Assembly: GCA_964019335.1 (NCBI GenBank)
Contig: OZ025649.1
Coordinates: 310,001 to 374,000, forward strand
DNA from: Diplonema japonicum
Taxonomy: Eukaryota > Euglenozoa > Diplonemea > Diplonemida > Diplonemidae
DNA: 64,000 bases
Direction: 5' to 3'
Each line of letters starts with the position of its first letter. Position 1 is the stretch's first letter. The position numbers were made by a program, and so were the translations under genes. Under the pieces are notes generated by a model. The model saw nothing but the letters and a program-made list of their open reading frames with translations, was not told the origin of the DNA and ran no database searches. Positions 31,301 to 40,000 of the stretch are shown in pieces.

Positions 31301-31570
31301 GTGTTGGCGTCAACCAGCAACCCTGTCATTATATTTGAGTACGTCTTTGTGACCACCATTGGCAGCACTGAGCTTATTTCAATGTTAAAAACTGTCATAG
31401 CAAACTCCTCTTCACTCCTCTTCACTTCTGTTTTTGCAAGCAACGAAGGAGCGGGTGTGGCAACCCCACCCCCAGTCTTCGCTCAGTCTCCTTATGATGC
31501 GTCCGGTAGGTTCTCTCCTTCCCTTGCCTTATTTGTTTTTATCATCACCTTCTTTCTCATCTTCTTTTAA
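28385..31570 (+). CDS. Repeat-built Cys-rich surface glycoprotein
   Basis: Four exons: 28385-29425, 29458-30051, 30083-30724 and 30761-31570, giving 1,028 residues. Introns are 32, 31 and 36 nt, all phase 0. The N-terminus MKHAFLAVFFPVAVLSWNGSA is a signal peptide; the C-terminus ends in a hydrophobic stretch reaching the stop (FSPSLALFVFIITFFLIFF), as in a GPI-attachment signal or terminal anchor. Two modules alternate: A, starting TERTPCSA.CW..V.TY.ENC (four copies plus a diverged fifth), and B, CALSVMYDFYFLGNTTSLEE to VGNDTHH (four copies). Many N-x-S/T sites imply heavy N-glycosylation. The near-identical DNA of the copies points to recent duplication or gene conversion. Likely an abundant cell-surface coat protein; no family recognised. 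Confidence 0.85.
28832..28970 (+). repeat. Glycoprotein module B, copy 1 (no intron before it)
   Basis: Encodes TCTVSVMYNVYSLGNTTSL... to GNDTHH. Unlike copies 2-4 it is continuous with the preceding exon; a coding stretch for QAPPASQ occupies the place of the intron. Confidence 0.85.
29458..29595 (+). repeat. Glycoprotein module B, copy 2
   Basis: Starts directly at the 3' splice site of the 32-nt intron (29426-29457). DNA from GGCAACACCACATCACTTGA onward is nearly the same in copies 2-4. Confidence 0.85.
30083..30220 (+). repeat. Glycoprotein module B, copy 3
   Basis: Starts at the 3' splice site of the 31-nt intron (30052-30082). The linker after it (about 30221-30265) is almost identical to that after copy 1. 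Confidence 0.85.
30761..30901 (+). repeat. Glycoprotein module B, copy 4
   Basis: Starts at the 3' splice site of the 36-nt intron (30725-30760). That intron has no in-frame stop and is called from position equivalence with copies 2 and 3 plus its GTATAT...CCAACACAG ends. Confidence 0.8.
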
Positions 31571-32367
31571 GCAGAATGAAGTGCTGTTTACGTCCTATTC
31601 TTCTTCCTCTCTTTCCTTCTTCTTTTCCTTTCTTTCTTCTTTTTTTTTTTAAAAAAGATATGGTGAAAAATCTCTTCTTTAGAAAAAAGAAAAGAATAGG
31701 AAGAAAGAAAAGGAACGAAGGCCCCAAAATATTTTGTAAGCTCATCTTTCGGAGCATCCTTCTCATTTTGTTGACATCATGGATGTGTGGTAACAAGAAG
31801 AAAAAAAAAGTGTAGCAAATAGAAATCCCACCCTGTTGTTCAGTAATGCAATAATGTGGAAGAGGGGAAAGGCTCGTGGCATTACAAAGCAATGTAAACA
31901 AGTAAAGTACCCTGATCAGTAGCTGTTATTCGTCTCCTTTTCTTATGGGCGCAGTGAGCAGCCATTGTTTCAAGGGCCCTCCTGCGTCAAGTTAGTTTCT
32001 CCAGAGAACATTTTTTCTTTTTATTATTCCTCTTCAGCGGTAGGTCCCCCAGAATGTGTTTGTTTTACAGCAAACGTTTCCCCCCCTTTGAAGAATTATT
32101 TAAGAACGAAGTAAAGCTGCTCGACAAGATGGTTTGCGCAAGCCAAGAAAGTCGTGCATTGAAGCGTTGAAAGGGGATGGAAGGCTTTTCGAAAGAAGGC
32201 GTTCGCTGTGCCCCCTTTTTTCTCTCTCTTTCTTCTTTTTTTTGTTCCACTCACCCTGCTTGCGTTGCCTCTCTGATTATTTTCAAAAAAGATTTTTTTT
32301 AATGTCACTTCAATCCTTTTGACAAGCAACAGAGGGGGGTAAATGTTATGAACGAAAAAAGAAGAAA
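31571..32367. other. Spacer with one doubtful small frame
   Basis: About 800 bases of mostly A/T-rich sequence. The stretch 31840-32160 is less repetitive but has no recognisable gene or RNA. CAAGCAACAG ends near 32332, 36 bases before the next ATG, and may be its acceptor. Confidence 0.55.
31660..31815 (+). CDS. Possible 51-residue basic membrane peptide
   Basis: Begins MVKNLFFRKKKRIGRKKRNE, then a hydrophobic segment (IFCKLIFRSILLILLTSWM) and ends in poly-Lys. The ATG follows T- and A-runs like several real starts here. It could equally be chance in A-rich 3' sequence, so I list it at low confidence. Confidence 0.25.
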   Translation: MVKNLFFRKKKRIGRKKRNEGPKIFCKLIFRSILLILLTSWMCGNKKKKKV

Positions 32368-34326
32368 ATGAGCAAAGAACAGCTATATGGGATAGATGTG
32401 CATGTGGGGAAGGTCTCGGGGAGGTTCGAAATGCCAACAGGGATGAAGGTGGCTGTTGTAATGAGAGTGTGGGACTTCCCTGGTGTGCGTGTCGAGGAGA
32501 GTGATGAGGAGAGGGGGCGGAACTGGGTGTTCCAGATGACCGAGGAGGACTTAGCTGCATTTTCACCTGTGACAGTTACTCTGGAAGCTGTCACTGACAC
32601 AGTGCCTGAATGTGTGCTGGCGTCTGCAACGGTCAAGGTGAGCCTCACCCAGTCACACTTCACCCCTGTTCGGCTCTCTGACTTCTTCCAGACCGTCCTG
32701 TTTGACATTTTACCCTTCCAGGCTCGTCTCATGCACCTAGGCCTCCCCTCCCGCCCTCCTCCCCTTGTCTCTCGTCCCGTTCTACCTCGTCCTTGTTTCT
32801 ACAGTGAAGTTTGCAGGCTCCTCGTGGGCGACGTGGTCCCCCAAGTGCCAACACCGCTCTCTGTTCCCATCCCTCAGGCACCACTCATATCCCCTGCATC
32901 CAAGGAACCGGAACCGCCAGCACTCCAAGAACCCCCCACACCGCATGACAAGTCCAAACGGTACGTCATTTACGTCCCAGGTCCAAAGAAAAGCTGGTGG
33001 AAAGCCGCCAAAGGCGAACAAAGCCCCACCACCCTGCCAAAGAAGAAGAAACCGAAGAAGAAACCCCGCAAGGCCTCGCCCCCCTCGCTGCCACCCGTTG
33101 GGCTTGTGGGGAACAACAACAAAAAGCTCAGCGACATGGAAGCCACCAGCGTGAAGGAAGTGGCAGTTGAGCTGCACGTGAGAAAGGAGGCTTCACACGA
33201 AGAACACAAGAAAGAGAGTACCTTGATGGCTGAGGACGGGAAGCATCATCCGTACCAAGCGATGCTCCAGCGGCTGCACCAGGAGATCCTGGCTACGTAC
33301 CCGACCCTGCGTGCCGGGTTTGCTCAGTGGAACACGAACAGTGACAGAGTTCTGTCTAAAGTGGAATTTACGCAAGGCATCACCAACTTGAATTTGTGCA
33401 GCACCAAGTGGGTTGCCGATGCACTTCCAGACGTCGATGTTGCAGATGCGTGGATAAGCAGGCCCGGACTGGTGACAATTGAGGACAAGAAAGGTGCGTT
33501 ACTTGGGTATTCCTTCACTCGCAAAACAGACGGGTCTGTGACGGGGATGCACGATGCAGCGCCAGAAGCACGAGAGGACTGGGTGACACGAGAGACGTGT
33601 GACAAGCTTTACGCTCATATGGACAGCGATGGGAGCAACTCTATAACACTAACAGAGTTCCTACACATGATGGAACGGGCACGGGGAGATGCGACACCCG
33701 CAAAAGGTGAGCACAGCCCTACATCGTCTGTCAGCTCAGTCAGGGAGAGGAAAGGACTGCGAGTTGAGTCCATCAAAAAAGACCTTGCGGGTATGGAACA
33801 GCGGCTGCAATCAGGGAAAAGCAGACGGGAGCAAGAAGTCATCAAGGCAGTGGCGATCAGAAATCTTGGAGAGCTGCTACGGTTGGAACACGGCTCAATC
33901 AGGGCCGCGTTTTCCTTGTTCAACACCAACAGCAGGTCCGGCTATCAGACATTGTCTGAAGAGGAGTGGGGCAGCATCAGCAAGTTCGGGTTGCCCGCAA
34001 CCACTGTCAGCATACTGTACAAGGCGATCACCTGCGACGCTGCAGAGCGGCTCACCCTAAAGCAGTTCAAAGGTTCTTTCGAATGGCTTGGTAAGATGGC
34101 TCGCGTCACGGATTCTCAAGAAGACCTCAAAGCTGCGTTTGCTGCAATGAAGCAGTCCTTTAACACATCTCTTGCCAACCGCTGTGGTGCCCAAGGTCTT
34201 GTCGTCCAATTAAAACAAGAAGGCCTCGTTTTGATGGAATTCATCGCAGACAAAGATTGGGCTGGTCAGAACAAGGCGTGGATCCCTGAATCGACCCTGA
34301 CCGTTTCTACACAAAAGCCAGTTTAG
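32368..34326 (+). CDS. EF-hand protein with Pro/Lys-rich linker
   Basis: 652 residues, single exon. Residues 1-95 look like a beta-rich domain, possibly C2-like, but the match is weak. About 165-260 is Pro/Lys-rich and disordered (KKKKPKKKPRK). One canonical EF-hand loop, DSDGSNSITLTE, lies at 419-430 with all calcium ligands. Regions near 305-330 and 510-545 ('FAQWNTNSDRVLSKVEF', 'FSLFNTNSRSGYQTLSEEEW') have the outline of degenerate EF-hands lacking key acidic residues. So one site should bind calcium and the others are probably structural. A calcium-responsive cytoskeletal or flagellar role is possible; family unknown. Confidence 0.75.
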   Translation: MSKEQLYGIDVHVGKVSGRFEMPTGMKVAVVMRVWDFPGVRVEESDEERGRNWVFQMTEEDLAAFSPVTVTLEAVTDTVPECVLASATVKVSLTQSHFTPVRLSDFFQTVLFDILPFQARLMHLGLPSRPPPLVSRPVLPRPCFYSEVCRLLVGDVVPQVPTPLSVPIPQAPLISPASKEPEPPALQEPPTPHDKSKRYVIYVPGPKKSWWKAAKGEQSPTTLPKKKKPKKKPRKASPPSLPPVGLVGNNNKKLSDMEATSVKEVAVELHVRKEASHEEHKKESTLMAEDGKHHPYQAMLQRLHQEILATYPTLRAGFAQWNTNSDRVLSKVEFTQGITNLNLCSTKWVADALPDVDVADAWISRPGLVTIEDKKGALLGYSFTRKTDGSVTGMHDAAPEAREDWVTRETCDKLYAHMDSDGSNSITLTEFLHMMERARGDATPAKGEHSPTSSVSSVRERKGLRVESIKKDLAGMEQRLQSGKSRREQEVIKAVAIRNLGELLRLEHGSIRAAFSLFNTNSRSGYQTLSEEEWGSISKFGLPATTVSILYKAITCDAAERLTLKQFKGSFEWLGKMARVTDSQEDLKAAFAAMKQSFNTSLANRCGAQGLVVQLKQEGLVLMEFIADKDWAGQNKAWIPESTLTVSTQKPV

Positions 34327-34712
34327 TTGTATTCTGTTGCTGGCTTATTGTTCTATGATGAACAGAAACACTTGTTATTGTAATTGTCGAAAGGGGGGGG
34401 GGGGGGGGGGTGTTGGCTGTTATGCGGTATCTCTTTATTAGGTACAAAGTTTGTAACCATTGCGCACAAACAAAGAATAACTTGCCTATTCTTTCCCCCC
34501 CCCTCCTTTTTTCTTTTTTCCAGCTTACACCCACGTGGCGTTGACTGTGGCTTAGTCTTTGCAAAGCGGCCCTTTAATTACTGTAGTAGCCAGCCGGTGA
34601 ACAACCCGACTAATTTCTTTTTTAGCTTGTAACAAAAGAGGTGTTCACAGATTTACAAGCTTTTTCCAATGGCCAGTACAGTACTCACAAAGGAGGGAGG
34701 GAGGAGGGAATA
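34327..34712. other. Spacer
   Basis: Contains an uninterrupted G-run at about 34392-34410. CCAATGGCCAG near 34674 is a possible acceptor for the next gene. No coding sequence recognised. Confidence 0.5.
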
Positions 34713-34992
34713 ATGCGGCAAAACAAAGCATGGAAAACCCTCGCTTGGAAAGGGCTGGGCACGCCTGGGGCCAAGTTGGTGGTGGAGAGGCTGAAGGATC
34801 TGAATCTGGAACCAAGGGTGGTTGGCCCGCAAGACAAGGCAATGTTTAAAAAAATGGTAGATGAGCACGTGGGATGGGCAGTGCAGGACGACGCAACGAA
34901 GGTACCAGGGTGCTCTTGGAGGAGCAGATTGGAAAGAGAACGACCTACAACAGACATAGCACCAGGGTATGGACGCAACAAAGGGAACGAGA

Positions 34993-35025
<33 letters not shown>

Positions 35026-35535
35026 AGGCTACGGGATTGGGACGTGAGAGAATTAAACCCTGACATACCAACACCGAACCACATGCAAGACATTTACAAC
35101 AAATCAGTGCTGATAGGGCTGTACGAGAAGAGACACTCTGATCAGCTAGTGGGTGGCATCGCATACACCACACTGACCAGTGGGGAGGGTGAGGAGGAGG
35201 TCACAACAGGAACATTCCACGTGGTTGCTGTCACCACGAACACAAGGAGACAGTCAGCAGCTTCTCTCATGATTCTAGGAATGCTGGAGGACATGCGCGC
35301 CAGCGGCTGCCAAGTATGAAGATCACAATCACATGTCATCACACACAGGCCTGCTTCGGCACCATCCCTTCTGCAGACCATCTCCGCAAACCGTGGATAG
35401 CCCCTTGGCTCCACCAGCTTTCTTTCAAACAAACAGAGCACTTCCGAGAAGGCGTGGAAGTCATGCAACAATCCTTCACAAGTGAAAACTTCATCGTAGA
35501 TGTGTTATCAGGTGACGACGTAGAGGAGGACGAGG

Positions 35536-35540
<5 letters not shown>
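34713..35540 (+). CDS. GNAT-like acetyltransferase domain protein
   Basis: Three exons: 34713-34966, 35028-35313 and 35349-35540, giving 243 residues. Introns are 61 nt (GTATGG, 31 A, CAG; phase 2) and 35 nt (GTATGA...ACACACAG; phase 0). Residues about 140-185 follow the GNAT pattern: a strand LVGGIAYTTL, a strand FHVVAVTTN, then TRRQSAASLMILGMLEDMR, where GCN5/PCAF has the acetyl-CoA pyrophosphate loop and helix, then a strand CQACFGTIP. The Q/R-x-x-G-x-G/A loop is not canonical (RRQSAAS), so activity is uncertain. The tail is acidic. Acetyltransferase family membership is an inference from this pattern; a structure prediction would settle it. Confidence 0.6.
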
Positions 35541-35581
<41 letters not shown>

Positions 35582-35630
35582 ACAGTGTTCACAATTGTTT
35601 ATTATCCTTGGCTTTCCCATTTCATACTTC

Positions 35631-35634
35631 ACAG
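35631..35634 (+). promoter_or_regulatory. Candidate spliced-leader acceptor (CATACTTCACAG)
   Basis: Lies in a T-rich context 35 bases before the ATG at 35669 and just after a run of A that ends the previous transcript region. Confidence 0.45.
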
Positions 35635-35668
35635 GAAGCGAGCGTTAGCGGGGGGGGGGGCGGGTGTT

Positions 35669-36883
35669 ATGGAACAAGAAGACCCCAGCACCGGGTGTGT
35701 GAAAAAGCATGGCGATAAAAAGTCGGCGAAGAAAAAGCGAGAAGCAAGCGAGAAAGCAGCGATAGACTCTGCGATGCAGCTGTTGGAAGATGCCAAGCAG
35801 AAAGTTGAGGTGGAGAAACAGGAGTACAGCAAGTTCTTAAGCTGGAAGGTGAAAATGCAACGGAAAGAGAGGAGGGTAAAAGAACGGGAGGCGGCAGCGG
35901 AACGGACTGAACTCCACGGAAAACTAGCGGACAAGCTCGCTGAAGAAAAAGCGGTGGCAAGAGAGAAACGTAGGTCCTGGAGTAAACAGCCGGGGCGGCA
36001 AAGAACGGTAAGAGCAGCGCCACCAATGGTGGGGGATAGGCCGACGCTTGGCGCAGTCAAACACCAACAGATGCTGCAAGAGAAGCAAGCAAAGCGGGCG
36101 GCTGCTGCAGATAGTCAGCACCAGCAACCGATTGCCAGCACGGCAGCAGCCCCCGCCCAGGCGCCCCCTGTCACTGGGGCTCTTCTATGTGACAAAACCA
36201 CGTATGAAAACTTCACTAAGATGCTGAAGGACGACATAAACTATCGATCGAACCTCGGCACCGCCACCACGGAGCACTTTGAAGAGATACTGAACAAAAC
36301 CAGACAGCAGCGTGAGACGAGGGTCGCGAAAACCGAATTCATGTTCACCCAAGCGGTGACACGGCGGCAGCGCGCGACAGCAAGAATGGAGCGGGACCCC
36401 CCTGCAGACTGTTTGCTAACGCAAAATATTCTCAAATACCTGCCTCCTGAGTTTGTTGATGAGCTTGAAAACGACATTAGTAAGGAAGCCACCCGCCCTT
36501 CCACGGTTGCTGAGAAATCGCACTTTTTCTTGACTGCAGTCGACGGTGAAGACAGTGCCGCTTTATCGAAGTCCCTCCCAAAGGTGAAGGATAAAAAACC
36601 TGTCAGAAAGTCACTCTTCACCACGAAATGGTCGTGGCTCGCAAAGCTCCCACTCCCACCACGCGCCCCTACTCCGCAGGAACTCAGCCCAGAGATGACG
36701 AGGTTCCGGCAAGGGCTGGAACGGAAGCAGCTGGACGACTACCTCACCGATATGTCTAAGGGCTACCACAAAACAGAGTACAGAACCGAACACCATGGGA
36801 AAGGATACCAGTGGGCACGGCACCACCGGTATGCCCTGCCATCACAGAAAAGCAGCACCTTCACCTTGGCAATGCCAGGTTGA
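35669..36883 (+). CDS. Basic coiled-coil protein, unrecognised
   Basis: 404 residues from MEQEDPS; the upstream open frame crosses a G-run and is not used. Residues about 15-125 are a Lys/Glu/Arg/Ala-rich coiled coil. An Ala/Gln/Pro linker follows (about 145-175). The C-terminal 220 residues are mixed, with a Trp/Pro-rich patch (TTKWSWLAKLPLPPRAPTP) and a Tyr/His-rich end. No membrane segment or known domain. Single exon. Composition recalls axonemal or basal-body accessory proteins, but that is not evidence of function. Confidence 0.7.
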   Translation: MEQEDPSTGCVKKHGDKKSAKKKREASEKAAIDSAMQLLEDAKQKVEVEKQEYSKFLSWKVKMQRKERRVKEREAAAERTELHGKLADKLAEEKAVAREKRRSWSKQPGRQRTVRAAPPMVGDRPTLGAVKHQQMLQEKQAKRAAAADSQHQQPIASTAAAPAQAPPVTGALLCDKTTYENFTKMLKDDINYRSNLGTATTEHFEEILNKTRQQRETRVAKTEFMFTQAVTRRQRATARMERDPPADCLLTQNILKYLPPEFVDELENDISKEATRPSTVAEKSHFFLTAVDGEDSAALSKSLPKVKDKKPVRKSLFTTKWSWLAKLPLPPRAPTPQELSPEMTRFRQGLERKQLDDYLTDMSKGYHKTEYRTEHHGKGYQWARHHRYALPSQKSSTFTLAMPG

Positions 36884-36983
36884 GAAGATCCGATGATTTG
36901 ATGTAAATAAAAACCGCTTTTTTTTCTTCTTCTTTTTCCACAGAGTCTTTTATATTCTTTTCTCCGTTCTTTTTTTCAATCGG

Positions 36984-36988
36984 CACAG
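36984..36988 (+). promoter_or_regulatory. Candidate spliced-leader acceptor before ATR
   Basis: TTTTTTTCAATCGGCACAG, 17 bases before the ATG at 37006; a second AG (GCTCAG, ending 36996) is also possible. Confidence 0.45.
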
Positions 36989-37005
36989 TTGCTCAGGTAG
37001 GGATC

Positions 37006-40000
37006 ATGGCGGAGAAGGACCCTATCAAGCTGCGGCTGATGCAGCTGATTGAAGAGCTGTTCAAAGCGCCAAGTGCATCAGGGAGCGTGGAGGAGACGCG
37101 GAACAAATTCGATGTGGTGTTTAAAACCAAACTGCTTCCGGACCTGAAGCCTGCCCTGAGTACGCTGTATGCTACAGACATTCAGGCATTGATCACGCTG
37201 CTGGGCATCCTTCGAGGGCGCTACGATCTTGCCCTGGAGAGGTTGCAGGAGCTGTTTCTAACCATTTTCCCTCTCCTGCCTGTCGTTCTGACCAGGGCTG
37301 GGAATGACAATTACAGCAAAGCAGTTGAGCTCTTATGCAATGTCGTACAAGACATCAGCCACAAAGGGTCTGCTGTCGGGATTTTGGAGGAACTTGTGGG
37401 GTTTATTGCTGCTCTGCAGGAGATCTGGTGCCACACAGGAAACCAGCAGATATTGTTCCTACCTGCAATCGCGTCACAGCTCCCACACTTAAACCCTCCG
37501 CCTTCCATCGCTGTCGCAGGTGGTAAGGACGTTATCGTCTTAGCTCATTCTGCGTTTAAGTGCTGCGAGCCATTGTTGACACGGCTCCCTTCTAGTGATC
37601 TTCACGCCGCAGTGGCGTCTGCTTGTGTGTATTTCGGAAGAACGGCATTTGTCGAGCCTATAGGAACAACGGTCCTTGAGCTGCTGGGGGTTGTATCAGT
37701 TAAGGTACCCGTTCCCATGTACCACCATGTGGCAGCGACGCCTGTTGTGTGTTCTTTTGCGTTGCAAGTTTGCTGCTCTAGTGCCCTTCAGCATCTAACT
37801 GAAGACTCGCTTCTCTCACGATGTGTCCTCACAGGCACAACACACATACCCACCACGTCCAAAGACACACGACACCAGGAACTTGCCGCAAACATCGTGT
37901 ACAGCTGTCTTGAGCACAACCCGGAATCAGTCCGTGCAACCTGCTCAGCAGATGACATCTCTATTCTGATAACAGGGCTCAGCAACTGGGGCTCTCGGTC
38001 TGAGGCAGTGCGTACTGCTTTGAAAGCATACCTCACCTGTTTGAAGGAAGGGAACGCTTCGTCATGCTCTCGCCTCTGCCTTGGTTTGTGGAACAAGGAC
38101 TTGCCTCTAGACGTACAAGAGGTTCTGATCGAAATGACAGCCGAGTCCCTCAGGACAGCATTCTCCCATCATAACGTTCTGAGCAGCGACTCGCTTTCAG
38201 CTTCGACAAAACGGCGGAGGCTCTCCAGGGTAGAGGAGAGATATAGTGCAAAAACACTTTTTGGGTTGCAATTCGGATCATCACGCGGGCAGGCTTCCCC
38301 GCTCATGTCCGCCATCGTGGAAGGTGCCGGATCGAAGGATCCTGTTGTTGTGGGGAAGGTTCTTAGAGTACTCTTCTATCTGACGGACTTTGTGGCCAAT
38401 CCTGACCACAAAACTAACTCGCCCTCTCCAAGTGGCTTTCACGACTTGTGCAGCGAATTTGTTACCATGTGCAGTGCTAGGGACAACTTGCGAGAGGCAC
38501 AGCACCATCTCCCTGTTTTGAAGTCCATCTCCATGCACGCCGAGACTCCTGATGACATCAAGCAAGGCTCATTGAAGACTCTCGTTAGTCTTGCGAGGGA
38601 AGTTCTCAACCCAACCACCCTGAATAGCAAAAATGAGAGAGAGCTGGAGTCGGCGATGCGGTGCTTGGTGGGGCTGACCTCCGACTACGCAGATGAAAGG
38701 CTAGCGGTGCTTCTGGACGTGATGGCCACTGGGAACGGGGCGGTGGCGAAACCTTGCTGTGAGCTGGTAGCTGAGCTGCTAATGAGCAGAGCATTCACCG
38801 AAATACCCATAGCAGATGCTGCCAAGTCACTGTTCAGAGTGCTTAAGGGCAGCAACAAAGACCTGATCTTCGAATGTTTGCCATTCATGCTGTCGGCCAT
38901 CTACTCCCCGCATCACACACAAGTCGACAGCGACGACCCACGCAGACGCTCACGCTCAGGCTCCTCCCGTAGACGCCGTGCGAAGACATCTGAGCCCACA
39001 GCCACGTTTGAGTACGAGGTGTGGCAGCCCTTCCTCTCCCTTAGCACACCGATTCACACTATGAACACACTCGCCACTATCATTACCCTCGGGTGTGATA
39101 CCCCTGACCTCCAAGAGCTTGTCAAACAGTGCATCATCGGCGGAAGCGAAGGGATAGGACTGCTGGCATCCGAAAACAACGAGGAGAGAAATGCTGCCAG
39201 GAGACTAGTCGCCTCCTTAAGCTCTTCTGAAAAAAGTACCCTTCTGGGATCTGTCCTTGGCACGGAAAAAACAAAGGGAAAACCTCAAGAAACACCATTG
39301 GAGCTTTTAGTTAAACATATTTCACAGCCCATTGCTATAACAACATCTTCTGGAGTGGTGCACACGCTCACCTTGCTGCTTGGGACGATTTCTAGGGCGG
39401 TGGGGCTGGCAGATCCTGCGCTGGGGTTAGTGCTTATTGAGTTAGTATTGCAGCTGAAGCAAGGGAGGCCAGGAAGGGCGCTGACGCTGGCTATATGCAG
39501 ACAAGAGCTGCAGTGCTTGGAGACGAGGCTAGGGATACCCATGGCCGAACTGTTCAAGAGGTTCCCTGAGGTCTACGAACCGCTTCTGGCAGAGCTGCCT
39601 GCTTACAACGCTGACAGGAACTATGGCAACGCACCCCTGCTGTCGGTGGTGTCGGACTACCTTGACCAGGACATTGAAACCTTCGTAGTCGAGAACATCC
39701 CTGTGATGCTTGCGTGGATCATCAGGTCACCGAACAATGGCGACCCTGCCACCAGGGCACACTATGTGTGCGAGTGCATCAGAGAGCTCGATGAGAAGAA
39801 ACTGCAGAGCTACGGGCTGAACTTCAAGTCCAGCCTTGATAAGGCAGTCATGCTGACGGAGCTGCTCCTCGTGTACATCCAGCCCATCATGGTGTCTGTG
39901 CTGCTCGACACTGAAAGCGGCAGCTGGACCGACTACTTCAAAATTGTTAAAAGACAACTCACGTTTATTCACGACACGGGGCGTGGCAACTACGTTCAGG

